Counted from the first letter of the stretch, positions 35,145 through 43,732 are shown. The stretch: DNA of 64,000 nt from Pseudomonadota bacterium (GCA_018240565.1 JAFEFO010000042.1:55460-119459); one strand, 5' to 3'. A program made the numbers and translations. The notes: generated by a model not told the origin, from the sequence alone.

Positions 35145-35840
35145 ATGGTGGACCTTCGTTACACACTGCAGCGGGCGGTCAATCAGGTGCAGGCGCCGTC
35201 GTCGCTGGTGCTCGACCAGGCGGCGATGGATCGCTTCCTCGTGCACTGCCATCGCCGCCGCTATCCCGGCAAAACGGCCATCATCCGTCCCGGCGATTCG
35301 GCCAACATCCTGTATTTCATCATCGACGGCTCGGTCAGCGTGCTCACCGAGGACGAAGAAGGCCGCGAACTGATCCTTGCCTACATCAATGCCGGTGAAT
35401 TCATCGGCGAGATGGGCCTGTTCGTGGAAACGCCGCGCCGCGAGGTGATGGTGCGCACGCGCACGAGTTGCGACCTGGCCGAGATCAATTACGAGCGCCT
35501 GTTCCAGTTGTTCGAAGGACCGCTGCGCGACGAATGCGCCAAGGTCCTGTTCGCGATCGGCACGCAACTGACCAACCGCCTGCTGCACACCTCGCGCAAG
35601 GTCAGCCGCCTGGCGTTCATGGACGTGACCAGCCGCGTCGCCAAGACCCTGATCGACCTGACCGAAGAACCCGATGCCATGTCGCACCCCAAGGGCACGC
35701 AGATCCGCATCTCGCGCCAGGAGATCAGCCGTATCGTCGGCTGCTCGCGCGAGATGGTCGGGCGCGTGCTCAAGCAACTCGAGCAGCAGGGCATGATTTC
35801 GGTCGCTGGCAAGACGATCGTGGTGTTCGGGACGCGCTAG
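35145..35840 (+). CDS. clp: CRP/FNR-family transcription regulator, Clp type
   Basis: 231 residues, the length of Xanthomonas Clp. A cyclic-nucleotide-binding beta-roll occupies about residues 25-130 ([36 protein letters not shown]) and a winged helix-turn-helix follows at about 180-225 ([30 protein letters not shown]). In Xanthomonas, Clp is a global regulator of virulence and polysaccharide genes and responds to cyclic di-GMP; whether this protein does is inference from similarity. GAGGTACGC precedes the ATG. Its TAG stop interlocks with that of the convergent trpC in a single CTAG. Confidence 0.93.
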   Translation: MVDLRYTLQRAVNQVQAPSSLVLDQAAMDRFLVHCHRRRYPGKTAIIRPGDSANILYFIIDGSVSVLTEDEEGRELILAYINAGEFIGEMGLFVETPRREVMVRTRTSCDLAEINYERLFQLFEGPLRDECAKVLFAIGTQLTNRLLHTSRKVSRLAFMDVTSRVAKTLIDLTEEPDAMSHPKGTQIRISRQEISRIVGCSREMVGRVLKQLEQQGMISVAGKTIVVFGTR

Positions 35841-36625
35841 TTGAACAACCGCGCCAGCTCCGCGCCCGGATCATCCGCGCGCATGAAGGTCTCGCCGACC
35901 AAAAATGCATTGACGCCCGCCCCGCGCATCCGCGCCACATCGTCGCGCGTGTGGATGCCGGACTCGGTGATGAGCAGGCGATCCGTCGGCACGCGTGTAC
36001 GCAAGTTCAGCGTCGTATCCAGCGAGGTCTTGAACGTGCGCAGGTCGCGGTTGTTGATGCCGATCAGCGGTGCCGGCGTCGCCAGCGCGCGATCGAGTTC
36101 CGCGCCGTCGTGCGCCTCGATGAGCGCATCCATGCCCAGGTCCCGCGCCAGCGCGGTGAATTCCGCCAGTCGCGGATCGTCGAGCGCCGCCACGATGAGC
36201 AGCACGCAATCGGCGCCGAGTGTGCGTGCTTCGTAGATCTGGTATTCGTCGATGACGAAGTCCTTGCGCAGCACCGGAATTTCACCGGCAGCGCGAGCGG
36301 CGACCAGATAGGCATCTGCGCCCTGGAAAAAATCCATGTCGGTGAGCACCGAAAGGCAAGCGGCGCCGGCGGCGGCGTAGCTGCGCGCGATGGCCGCCGG
36401 ATCGAAATCGGCGCGGATCGTGCCCTGGCTCGGGCTGGCTCTTTTCACCTCGGCAATGACCGCGGGCAGGCCGGCGCCAAGCTTCGCCTCCAGTGCGGCG
36501 CGAAATCCACGTGGCGGTGGTGCATCGGCGATGCGCGCGGCCAGCTCGCGCAGCGAGGTACGGGCGAGCCGCTCGCGCACTTCGTCGCGTTTGCGTGCGA
36601 GGATGCGTTGCAGGATGTCGCTCAT
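35837..36625 (-). CDS. trpC: Indole-3-glycerol phosphate synthase
   Basis: A 262-residue TIM barrel that closes the pyrrole ring of carboxyphenylamino-deoxyribulose phosphate in tryptophan synthesis. It has [34 protein letters not shown] and [15 protein letters not shown]. It is monofunctional, with no TrpF fused. Its ATG overlaps the trpD stop by four bases (ATGA). Its end is shared with clp. Confidence 0.96.
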   Translation of the reverse strand: MSDILQRILARKRDEVRERLARTSLRELAARIADAPPPRGFRAALEAKLGAGLPAVIAEVKRASPSQGTIRADFDPAAIARSYAAAGAACLSVLTDMDFFQGADAYLVAARAAGEIPVLRKDFVIDEYQIYEARTLGADCVLLIVAALDDPRLAEFTALARDLGMDALIEAHDGAELDRALATPAPLIGINNRDLRTFKTSLDTTLNLRTRVPTDRLLITESGIHTRDDVARMRGAGVNAFLVGETFMRADDPGAELARLFN

Positions 36626-37662
36626 GCGCCGGCGAGCCGCCGCGTGCTGGCGACGAACTGGTCGAGTTTGGCGCGCGCCGCGCCGCTGGCGACTGCTTCA
36701 CGCGCACGCTCGACGCCAGCGGCGATCGAGTCCGCCGCGCCTGCGGCATACAACGCCGCGCCAGCATTGAGCAACACGATATCGCGCACCGGTCCCGGCT
36801 CGTCGCTCAGCGCGGCAAGCACGCGCAGTTTCGACTCCGCCGCATCGGCAACCATGAAATCCTCGCGCGCCGCGCGCGCAAAGCCGAACTGCTCCGGCGT
36901 CAATTCGTATTCGCGCACTTTGCCGTCGCTCAACTCGCCGACCAGGGTGGTATCGCACAATGAGACTTCGTCGATGCCGTCGCGGCCCCACACCACCAGT
37001 GCGTGATTGGCGCCGAGGCGTTGCAGCACGCGCACCTGGATGCCGACCAGGTCCGGATGGAACACGCCCATCAGGATGTTCGGCGCGCCGGCCGGATTGG
37101 TCAGTGGTCCCAAAATGTTGAACAGCGTGCGCACGCCCATTTCGCGGCGCACCGGCGCGACCACGCGCATCGCCGGATGATGATTCGGCGCAAACATGAA
37201 GCCGATGCCGGTTTCCTCCACGCACAGCGACACCTGCTCGGCAGCCAGGTCGATGCGCGCGCCGAGTGCTTCGAGCACGTCGGCGCTGCCGGATTTGCTC
37301 GACACGCTGCGGTTGCCGTGCTTGGCGACGCGCGCGCCGGCAGCCGCGGCGACGAACATCGCCGCGGTGGAAATGTTGAATGAGTTGGCGCCATCGCCGC
37401 CGGTACCGACGATGTCGATGAAATGCCGATACGGCGGCAGATGTACGCGCACCGCCATTTCGCGCATCACGCTGGCCGCCGCGGCGATTTCGCCGACGGT
37501 TTCCTTTTTCACGCGCAGGCCGGACAGGATCGCCGCCGTCATCGTCGGCGAGACCTCGCCGCGCATGATCTGGCGCATCAGGTCGACCATTTCGTCGTGG
37601 AAGATCTCGCGATGCTCGATCGTGCGTTGCAGCGCTTCTTGCGGGGTGATCGCCATGTTCAT
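36622..37662 (-). CDS. trpD: Anthranilate phosphoribosyltransferase
   Basis: 346 residues. It transfers phosphoribose from PRPP to anthranilate. The PRPP-binding motif [15 protein letters not shown] and the [21 protein letters not shown] segment are intact. The ATG at 37660-37662 lies inside the trpG stop (ATGA overlap), which decides the start over an ATG two codons later. Not fused to trpG. Confidence 0.96.
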   Translation of the reverse strand: MNMAITPQEALQRTIEHREIFHDEMVDLMRQIMRGEVSPTMTAAILSGLRVKKETVGEIAAAASVMREMAVRVHLPPYRHFIDIVGTGGDGANSFNISTAAMFVAAAAGARVAKHGNRSVSSKSGSADVLEALGARIDLAAEQVSLCVEETGIGFMFAPNHHPAMRVVAPVRREMGVRTLFNILGPLTNPAGAPNILMGVFHPDLVGIQVRVLQRLGANHALVVWGRDGIDEVSLCDTTLVGELSDGKVREYELTPEQFGFARAAREDFMVADAAESKLRVLAALSDEPGPVRDIVLLNAGAALYAAGAADSIAAGVERAREAVASGAARAKLDQFVASTRRLAGA

Positions 37663-38255
37663 GCCGCCTTGGGCAAGGGCGCGCGCAGGAAATTGCGCAG
37701 CAGGTCGTGGCCGTGCTCGGTCAGGATGGATTCGGGATGGAACTGCACGCCCTCGATCGGCAGCGTCTTGTGGCGCAGGCCCATGATCTCGTCGATGCTG
37801 CCATCCGCGTTCTGCGTCCATGCCGTAACTTCAAGGCACGCCGGCAAGCTGGATTTCTCCACCACCAGCGAGTGGTAGCGCGTGGCCGTGAATGGATTGG
37901 CCAGGCCCGCGAATACACCGCGATTGTTGTGGTGAATCGGCGAGGTCTTGCCGTGCATGATCTGCGGCGCACGGATCACGCGTCCGCCGAAGGCCTGGCC
38001 AATGCTCTGGTGACCCAGGCACACGCCGAGTATCGGAATCGCACCGCCGAGTTTTTCGATAAGTGCGAGCGTCACGCCGGCCTCGTCCGGCGTGCCGGGA
38101 CCCGGCGAAATCACGATGCGATCCGGAGCGAGCTTGCGGATGTCATTCACGCTCAACGCATCGTTGCGCGCCACGCGCACGTCCTCGCCCAACTCGCCCA
38201 GGTACTGCACGAGGTTGAAGGTGAAGGAGTCGTAGTTGTCGATCATCAGGAGCAT
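37659..38255 (-). CDS. trpG: Anthranilate synthase component II (glutamine amidotransferase)
   Basis: A 198-residue class I amidotransferase supplying ammonia to TrpE. The catalytic triad is C79 (GVCLGHQ), H169 and E171 (GVQFHPES). [12 protein letters not shown] is typical of TrpG/PabA. It may also serve aminodeoxychorismate synthase. It follows the parDE pair rather than trpE directly; 48 bases separate it from the parE stop. Confidence 0.95.
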   Translation of the reverse strand: MLLMIDNYDSFTFNLVQYLGELGEDVRVARNDALSVNDIRKLAPDRIVISPGPGTPDEAGVTLALIEKLGGAIPILGVCLGHQSIGQAFGGRVIRAPQIMHGKTSPIHHNNRGVFAGLANPFTATRYHSLVVEKSSLPACLEVTAWTQNADGSIDEIMGLRHKTLPIEGVQFHPESILTEHGHDLLRNFLRAPLPKAA

Positions 38256-38303
38256 GGTGCATGTAACCTTGTGTCGGACACGAATGCGTTTGACGGTGCG
38301 CTG

Positions 38304-38624
38304 CTACAAATCAAAACTTTCCCTGAAACGTTCGATCTGGTGCATGCGCTCGTGCAGGATCGTCACGATGCCGATATCGCCGTTTGAGAGTCTGCGCCAG
38401 TAGACGAAGTGTCGCTCGTGGCGAAAAAAATAGCCTTCGATACCGAACTGCGCTGGAATGGGTTTCGACGGCGTTTTCCGCGTCTGGATTCCGTCGAAGG
38501 CCCTGAACAGGCTGGTGATGTAGCGATCGGCCTGTCTTACTCCCCAATGGTCCCGTGTGTATCGGTAGATTTCATCGAGTCGAAAGGACGCCGCTTCTTG
38601 AATTCTGACGTGCGCCTTGGCCAC
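38304..38624 (-). CDS. parE: ParE/RelE-superfamily toxin
   Basis: A 106-residue basic protein. The fold signature is SFRLDEIYRYTRDHWGVRQADRYITSLFRAFD at the N-terminus and GYFFRHERHFVYWRRLSNGDIGIVTILHERMHQ at the C-terminus, as in ParE toxins, which poison DNA gyrase. The start is GTG (38622-38624), 4 bases after the parD stop. Paired with parD and inserted between trpE and trpG. Whether it is active is not known. Confidence 0.87.
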   Translation of the reverse strand: MAKAHVRIQEAASFRLDEIYRYTRDHWGVRQADRYITSLFRAFDGIQTRKTPSKPIPAQFGIEGYFFRHERHFVYWRRLSNGDIGIVTILHERMHQIERFRESFDL

Positions 38625-38628
38625 GATA

Positions 38629-38889
38629 TCAGGCCCGATTGCGCGCGATCACGTCAGCTGCCTTCAACGGTCTGTACGAGGATTCCGGCGCCGCATAGGC
38701 GTGGCTCAGTTCCGCTTTCAGGCGCTCGAATGCTTCCTTCTCGGAGCGTTCCTTGTCGCGGCGAATCAGATCCCGCATGTACTCGCTGACGTTCTCGTAT
38801 GCGCCATGCTCGCCTACGCTGGCGGCAACGAAGTCGCTCAGGGCACCGCTGAGGCGAACCGTCATGGTCGTGGTGGCTATCTTCGACAT
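38629..38889 (-). CDS. parD: ParD-type antitoxin
   Basis: 86 residues. The N-terminal ribbon-helix-helix DNA-binding domain (ATTTMTVRLSGALSDFVAASVGEHGAYENVSEYMRDLIRRDKER) is typical of ParD/CopG antitoxins. The charged C-terminal tail should wrap and neutralise ParE. It lies upstream of the toxin, as usual. An AT-rich repeat cluster at 38913-38939 is probably its own operator. Confidence 0.87.
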   Translation of the reverse strand: MSKIATTTMTVRLSGALSDFVAASVGEHGAYENVSEYMRDLIRRDKERSEKEAFERLKAELSHAYAAPESSYRPLKAADVIARNRA

Positions 38890-38912
38890 GGCTTGCTCAT
38901 GTTGCTACGAGT

Positions 38913-38939
38913 GTATTCAATATATTCAATAATGAATAC
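38913..38939. promoter_or_regulatory. Operator-like AT-rich repeats upstream of parDE
   Basis: GTATTCA and TGAATAC form a 7-base inverted repeat with a 13-base centre, and TATTCAA occurs twice directly within it. The AT richness contrasts with the surrounding DNA. Location 24 bases before the parD ATG and 33 bases after the trpE stop fits a ParD-binding autoregulatory site and internal promoter; function is inferred. Confidence 0.6.
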
Positions 38940-38972
38940 GACGGCAAGCCGGCGCACGTGATAGACGAAAAA

Positions 38973-40448
38973 TCACAATCCCCCCACCGCCTCCTGCACC
39001 GCGCGGAACAGGGCGCGGCACTTGTTCATGGTTTCCTTCCATTCCAGTTCCGGCACCGAGTCGGCAACCACGCCACCGGCGGCCTGCACATGCAGCTCGC
39101 CGTTCTTGACGATGGCGGTGCGGATGGCGATGGCCAGATCCGCTTCGTCGTTCCAGCCCCAGTAGCCGACCGCGCCGCCATACACACCGCGTTTGACGGT
39201 TTCCAGTTCCGAAATGATTTGCATCGCGCGCACTTTCGGTGCGCCGGTCAGCGTGCCGGCGGGAAACGTGGCGCGGAACACGTCCATGAAATTCAAATCC
39301 GGTTTCAGCTTGCCGACGACTTCCGAGACGATGTGCATGACGTGCGAGTAGCGCTCCACGATCATGTTCGCGGTGAGTTCCACGCTGCCGGTCTGCGCGA
39401 CGCGGCCGACGTCGTTGCGACCGAGGTCGATCAGCATCACGTGCTCGGCGCGTTCCTTGGGATCGGCGAGCAGTTCGGCTTCCATCGCCGCGTCTTCGTC
39501 CGGTGTGTGGCCGCGTCGGCGCGTGCCGGCGATCGGTCGCAGCACGACCTGGCCGCTTTGCGCTCGCACCAAAATTTCCGGCGAGGAACCGATGATCTGC
39601 TCGCCGCCCAAGTCGATGTAATACATGTACGGCGAGGGATTGAGCGCGCGCAACGCGCGGTAGACATCGAGCGGCCGCGCGCGAAACGGCACCGACAGGC
39701 GCTGGCTCAACTGCACCTGGAAAACGTCACCGGCGAAGACGTGTTCCTTGGCATTTTCCACGGCGGCGAGGTAATCGGCCTTGGGAAAACTCGACACGAA
39801 ATGCGATTCGTCGATGGCCTTGGTGTCGACCGCATCCGGATACGCCGCGCCGGTCGAGCGCAGGCGATGAGTAAGCGAATCCAGCCGACGCTGCGCGCGC
39901 GCATAGGCGCGCGGCTCGGCCGGATCGGCGTTGACGATCAGGTAGAGCTTGCCCTTCAAGTTGTCGAAGACGGCGAGTTCCTCGGCCAGCATCAGGCAGA
40001 TATCCGGCATGCCGAGTTGATCGGGTTTCGCATCGGCGCGGATTTTCGGTTCGATGTAGCTCGCGCATTCGTAGCCGAAATAGCCAACCAGTCCGCCGGC
40101 GAATTTTGGCAGTCCTTCGATTTGTGGCACGCGGTATTGCGACTTGATCGTCGCGATCTCAGCGAGTGGATCGACGACCACGCGATCATCGACGACCTCG
40201 CGCTCGTCGGTAATCACCAGGCGCTTGCCGTGGACGCGAATCACGCGCCGCGCGGGCAGGCCGATGATGGAGTAGCGTCCCCAACGCGCGCCGCCTTCGA
40301 CCGACTCGAACAGATACGCAAACGGCCCGTCGGCGAGTTTCAGGTACACCGACAGCGGCGTATCCAAATCGGACAACACCTCGCGCACAACCGGAATGCG
40401 GTTGTGGCCTTGTGCGGCGAAGGCGGCGAATTGGTCGTGCGAGATCAT
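38973..40448 (-). CDS. trpE: Anthranilate synthase component I
   Basis: 491 residues. It converts chorismate plus ammonia (from TrpG) to anthranilate. The chorismate-binding C-terminal half contains PIAGTRRRGHTPDEDAAMEAELLADPKERAEHVMLIDLGRNDVGRV and FPAGTLTGAPKVRAMQIISELE. The N-terminal half has LESVEGGARWGRYSIIG, carrying the LLES-like motif for tryptophan feedback binding. It is divergent from vapBC (109 bases between starts). Confidence 0.96.
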   Translation of the reverse strand: MISHDQFAAFAAQGHNRIPVVREVLSDLDTPLSVYLKLADGPFAYLFESVEGGARWGRYSIIGLPARRVIRVHGKRLVITDEREVVDDRVVVDPLAEIATIKSQYRVPQIEGLPKFAGGLVGYFGYECASYIEPKIRADAKPDQLGMPDICLMLAEELAVFDNLKGKLYLIVNADPAEPRAYARAQRRLDSLTHRLRSTGAAYPDAVDTKAIDESHFVSSFPKADYLAAVENAKEHVFAGDVFQVQLSQRLSVPFRARPLDVYRALRALNPSPYMYYIDLGGEQIIGSSPEILVRAQSGQVVLRPIAGTRRRGHTPDEDAAMEAELLADPKERAEHVMLIDLGRNDVGRVAQTGSVELTANMIVERYSHVMHIVSEVVGKLKPDLNFMDVFRATFPAGTLTGAPKVRAMQIISELETVKRGVYGGAVGYWGWNDEADLAIAIRTAIVKNGELHVQAAGGVVADSVPELEWKETMNKCRALFRAVQEAVGGL

Positions 40449-40519
40449 GCTTCAAACCCGAACTCGGGCCGTGCACGATAGCACAGCACGGAATCCGGTC
40501 GATTGCAGAGCATATGCAC

Positions 40520-40539
40520 GTAAGGCATAATAGCCTTAC
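40520..40539. promoter_or_regulatory. Perfect inverted repeat at the vapBC promoter
   Basis: GTAAGGC and GCCTTAC are perfect 7-base arms around ATAATA. The centre (GCATAAT) resembles a -10 box reading toward vapB, whose ATG is 18 bases downstream, after GGGAG. This is the expected place for a VapB(C) autoregulatory operator. It also lies upstream of trpE on the other strand. Confidence 0.65.
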
Positions 40540-40557
40540 CCATCAGGGAGAAAGGCC

Positions 40558-40809
40558 ATGGGCATTCTGACCGTCACCGCAAAAGGGCAAGTCACCTTGC
40601 GCAAGGACGTCTTGCATCACCTCGGCGCGCATCCGGGCAGCCGGCTTGTTGTGGACAAGCTGCCGGATGGTCGCGTCGAAGTGCATGCCGAGCGGTCGGC
40701 CGGAAAGATCACGGACGTCTTCAACGCACTCAAGAAGCCGAAGGGTGCCAAATTGTCGCTCGCGCAGATAGAGAACATCGCGGCGAGCGGCTGGGCAAGA
40801 CCACGGTGA
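40558..40809 (+). CDS. vapB: AbrB/MazE-type antitoxin of a vapBC pair
   Basis: 83 residues. The N-terminal swapped-hairpin domain (ILTVTAKGQVTLRKDVLHHLGAHPGSRLVVDKLPDGRVEVH) is typical of SpoVT/AbrB antitoxins. The basic C-terminal tail (KKPKGAKLSLAQIENIAASGWARPR) should bind the toxin. GGGAGAAAGG precedes the ATG. Its TGA overlaps the vapC GTG start (GTGA). Confidence 0.87.
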   Translation: MGILTVTAKGQVTLRKDVLHHLGAHPGSRLVVDKLPDGRVEVHAERSAGKITDVFNALKKPKGAKLSLAQIENIAASGWARPR

Positions 40810-41210
40810 AGATCGCAGCGGACACGAATGTCCTGTTACGCGCCATCATCGGCGACGACGCGGCGCAAAGCCGGCAGGCGCAAGCCGAACTTGCGCGCGC
40901 GCAGGCAATTGCGATCGCCGTACCAGTGCTGTGCGAACTGGTCTGGGTGCTGGCCAAGGGTTACAAGATACCGCAGCAAGAAATCGTCGCCACGGTCGAG
41001 CGCCTGATCGACAGCGCGAATGTCCTCGTCAATCGGCCAGCTGCCGAAGCCGGTCTTGCCATGTTGCGCGCGGGCGGCGATTTCGCCGACGGCGCGATCG
41101 CCTACGAAGGAAGCTGGCTCGGTGCCGACAGTTTCGTCTCGTTCGACCGAAAGGCCGTGAAGCTGTTGCGCGCGCAGGGCAAGGCGGCGCGGCTGCCAGA
41201 GCGGACATAG
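40806..41210 (+). CDS. vapC: VapC-type PIN-domain ribonuclease toxin
   Basis: 134 residues. The PIN-domain acidic residues are present: D6 (AADTNVLLR), E44 (VLCELVWVL), D95 (DFADGAIA) and D114 (SFDRKAVKLL). Such toxins cut tRNA or rRNA with Mg2+. The start is GTG, overlapping the antitoxin stop by four bases. A partial second copy of its 3' end lies about 150 bases downstream. Confidence 0.9.
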   Translation: MKIAADTNVLLRAIIGDDAAQSRQAQAELARAQAIAIAVPVLCELVWVLAKGYKIPQQEIVATVERLIDSANVLVNRPAAEAGLAMLRAGGDFADGAIAYEGSWLGADSFVSFDRKAVKLLRAQGKAARLPERT

Positions 41211-41364
41211 CAGGCGCCGCTCGCTCTCGTCAATGCCCCCGGCGAGACGGGAGCACTCAAGTCTTCTCCGATCATGGGCGCACTGTACGCCGCGTGCTAC
41301 CCCAACATGCTCAGGGCAGCGAAGGAAGCGGGATTGCGAAAATGATCGCGCCTTGTACTGCGGC

Positions 41365-41421
41365 TTTGTCTCGTTCGATCGCAAAGCTGTGAGGCTGTTG
41401 CGCGCGCAAGGTCAGGCGGCG
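41365..41421 (+). pseudogene. Remnant of a second vapC 3' end
   Basis: Translates as FVSFDRKAVRLLRAQGQAA, matching 17 of 19 residues near the C-terminus of the adjacent VapC (FVSFDRKAVKLLRAQGKAA). No PIN-domain start or antitoxin precedes it within the 150-base gap. It looks like the leftover of a duplicated or formerly tandem toxin gene. The rest of 41211-41458 shows nothing recognisable. Confidence 0.7.
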
Positions 41422-41458
41422 AGTAAATGTCGCCTGACCTTGCGGCTGGCAAACGCAA

Positions 41459-42025
41459 TTACGGCGATGCATAGTCGCCAAAACCATCGCGGAAAAGCAT
41501 ATCCGCCGGGAGAAAAGCGACGACACAAAATCCGCCGTCACAGCTAGGATTAGCTTGATATTCTTCTAGGAAAAGCACTTGATAGATCTCTGACGGGGTG
41601 CCTGACGTGTAGGGAAGCGTCAGTTGTGTGCTGTCCATAACTGCGCGAGGAGTAAGCGTGTCTGATCCACCAGAAATTTGATTGGTGCGGATGGAAGCCA
41701 TGACGTGCCCAGTAATTGTAGTCGTGCTTTTGGTAACTGGCGTGCTGACAGCCCAAAGTTCGATGCGCAACGAGCCGGATGTGTTGGTGTAAGATGAATT
41801 GAAAATTCGGGAAATCCAGATATGGGCATTCGTGCTGTCTTCGCTGACAGAGATGTTGCCGTAAAAGTCGAGACTGCTTGACCCAAAGGAATAGTTTGGA
41901 AGCTGAGGGAGTACAACGCGAATCGTTTGCTCTCCAGAACCGGCTGCCATTGCCGACGACGATATTGCAACAAAAAGTAGTCCACACATCCAAATGATAT
42001 ACAGCCGTGGCGCGAAATTGATCAT
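41459..42025 (-). CDS. AT-richer secreted protein with C-terminal FxDGF tail
   Basis: 188 residues. The signal peptide is MINFAPRLYIIWMCGLLFVAISSSAMA; the ATG at 42023-42025 has GGAGCAGAG upstream. The mature part is Ser/Thr/Asn-rich and predicted all-beta, with two cysteines (CDGGFC). It ends in MLFRDGFGDYASP, resembling the FWNGFDACD end of the protein at 17853. Base composition and codon use are clearly less GC-rich than in neighbouring genes, which points to horizontal acquisition. No family was recognised. Confidence 0.7.
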   Translation of the reverse strand: MINFAPRLYIIWMCGLLFVAISSSAMAAGSGEQTIRVVLPQLPNYSFGSSSLDFYGNISVSEDSTNAHIWISRIFNSSYTNTSGSLRIELWAVSTPVTKSTTTITGHVMASIRTNQISGGSDTLTPRAVMDSTQLTLPYTSGTPSEIYQVLFLEEYQANPSCDGGFCVVAFLPADMLFRDGFGDYASP

Positions 42026-42099
42026 TTTCTCTGCTCCATTTGCGTCGCATATCGACGCTGGTGGAGCCAAAGATGCACCCGCAACTTCGGAAACGTCCA

Positions 42100-42114
42100 C
42101 TAGAAAATTTCTAG
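42100..42114. other. Palindrome CTAGAA-AAT-TTCTAG at the histidine kinase stop
   Basis: A 15-base palindrome with an AT-rich centre that includes the kinase TAG stop (42111-42113). Its pattern CTnGAAnnnTTCnAG is shared with the site at 43716-43732 in the divergent kinase/regulator promoter. It may be a binding site or simply a transcript end. Confidence 0.45.
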
Positions 42115-43682
42115 CCGCCGCCCGGAAGATGGACCCTCACCCACAACCGCGTCCCAAATGCGCCGTTGCGCAAACGCATGTGTGCGCCAATCGCGCGTAC
42201 ACGGTCGTGGATGCCGACAAGGCCGATGCCGCTTGCGTTCCGGTTTGAAGCAAAGCCATGGCCGTCGTCGGCGAGGGCGAGCACGATGCGAGTGCCGGTT
42301 GCTTCATCGCGTGCGCGCAGGCGTACGCGCAAGCGCCTTGCCTGCGCATGGCGCACGGTGTTCGTGGCGAATTCCTGGATGATGCGGTACAGCGCGGTGC
42401 GCGTGCCGTCGTCGAGTCGGTCGAGGCGATCATCCTCATCGTCGATGCGCAGGTCCCAGATCAAGGCGGCGCTTTCGACGGTGCTGCGGATCGTACCTTC
42501 GCGCAGCGCGTGCACAAGGCCGAAATCGTCCAGCCCCGCCGGGCGCAGGCTGGACAGCAATCCGGAAACGGCATGGCGCATGCGTGTCAGTGTCGTGGCG
42601 ATTTCCGCGGCCAGCTCGCCGCCTTCCGCGCCAGCCTTGCGTTCGAGCAGGCGCACGCGTGCCTGCACGGCGGCGAGGTTCTGACCGATCTCGTCGTGCA
42701 GTTCGGCGGTGATGCCACGGCGCAGCTCTTCGGCCATTTCCAGGTTGCGGCGCGCGGCGTCCTGCAATTCCGCCGTGAGACGATCTTGCCGTGCATAGGC
42801 GGCAGCAAGATGCGCATGACGAATTTCGAGCTCCTGCTGGTTGCGCACCAACGCGTCGCGCGAAGCGCCCAGCAGCAGTGCCGCGCTGCCGGCAATTGCA
42901 AGCAATCCCTGCGATTCGATGCTCGAGTCCGCATGCCCGATCCACACCCGGTAGCAGGCGACGGTGACACTGGAGACGGCAAGCGCCAGCGCCGCACCGC
43001 GCCAGCCGCTGCGCACCGCGAAATAGATACTCGGCACGAACACCAGCAGCGACAGCAGGAAATAGACCTGCGCCTGGGTTGCCTGTGTGTTCAGGCCGAC
43101 ATACAGCAGCAGTGCCGGTATCAGCACCAGCGGAACGTCGACTCGCCAGCGTCGCCAATGCACGGCATTCGGCCGCGCTTGCAGCAGCATCACGCAGGGC
43201 GGCACCAGCACCAGCATGCCGATGAAATCGCCGAACAGCAACCGCAGGTGCAATTGCACCCAGGGCATCGGCGGCAATGCAACGAACGTGGCGACGAACG
43301 GATTGAACAGCGCGCACAGCAGCGCACTCAGCGCCATCGCCGCGATCAGGCGTGCCATCGCGGCAAAGCGCATGGGCTGGATCGACCAGGCGGAACTGCG
43401 CAGCCACAAGGGGCCGCTGCAGGCGGCGGCGAACAGGATCAGTCCGTCGAGTTCGAATGTGGCGACGGATCCGGTCGTGCGCGCTTCCGGAACAAACAGC
43501 AGCTCGCTCACCGCAAGAAACCACGGCCAACTGCGCACCGGCAAGAACAGCAAAGTGGCAAAGCGCGCACCCGCCGGCAGATACCAGAACGAATGCGCTC
43601 CCCAGTGCAACAGGTAGAACGCCACGCCTCCGGCACAGGCCAGCATGGCATCACGCACCCAGCGGGGTAAAGGCAATCGCAT
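42111..43682 (-). CDS. MASE1-type membrane sensor histidine kinase
   Basis: 523 residues. Residues about 10-275 hold eight or so membrane helices resembling a MASE1 sensor (FLLHWGAH-like start, WPWFLAVSELLFVPEARTTGSVATFELDGLILF). A short coiled coil leads to a HisKA_3 dimerisation domain with H329 (ELHDEIGQNLAAVQARV) and a HATPase domain (ADDGHGF, GIGLVGIHDRV). This is the NarX/UhpB-type architecture. The divergent response regulator gene 84 bases away is the obvious partner. The signal is unknown. Confidence 0.87.
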   Translation of the reverse strand: MRLPLPRWVRDAMLACAGGVAFYLLHWGAHSFWYLPAGARFATLLFLPVRSWPWFLAVSELLFVPEARTTGSVATFELDGLILFAAACSGPLWLRSSAWSIQPMRFAAMARLIAAMALSALLCALFNPFVATFVALPPMPWVQLHLRLLFGDFIGMLVLVPPCVMLLQARPNAVHWRRWRVDVPLVLIPALLLYVGLNTQATQAQVYFLLSLLVFVPSIYFAVRSGWRGAALALAVSSVTVACYRVWIGHADSSIESQGLLAIAGSAALLLGASRDALVRNQQELEIRHAHLAAAYARQDRLTAELQDAARRNLEMAEELRRGITAELHDEIGQNLAAVQARVRLLERKAGAEGGELAAEIATTLTRMRHAVSGLLSSLRPAGLDDFGLVHALREGTIRSTVESAALIWDLRIDDEDDRLDRLDDGTRTALYRIIQEFATNTVRHAQARRLRVRLRARDEATGTRIVLALADDGHGFASNRNASGIGLVGIHDRVRAIGAHMRLRNGAFGTRLWVRVHLPGGG

Positions 43683-43715
43683 GCCGTGATGGTAGCCGAC
43701 GCGGGCAGTATCGGG

Positions 43716-43732
43716 ACTAGAAATATTCCAGT
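43716..43732. promoter_or_regulatory. Palindrome in divergent kinase/regulator promoter
   Basis: ACTAGAA-ATA-TTCCAGT, an imperfect 17-base palindrome (ACTnGAAnnnTTCnAGT), lies centrally between the two divergent starts (43682 and 43767). A close relative occurs at 42100. It is a plausible operator for the adjacent LuxR-type regulator; this is inference from position and symmetry only. Confidence 0.45.

Noticed and set aside
40449..40557. Trp leader peptide/attenuator upstream of trpE
   Set aside because: No short frame with adjacent Trp codons and no terminator/antiterminator pair was found in the 109-base gap.
41233..41547. A 104-codon hypothetical gene downstream of vapC
   Set aside because: Only 19 internal codons resemble VapC; the rest has no plausible start, ribosome site or domain, so it is treated as a remnant.
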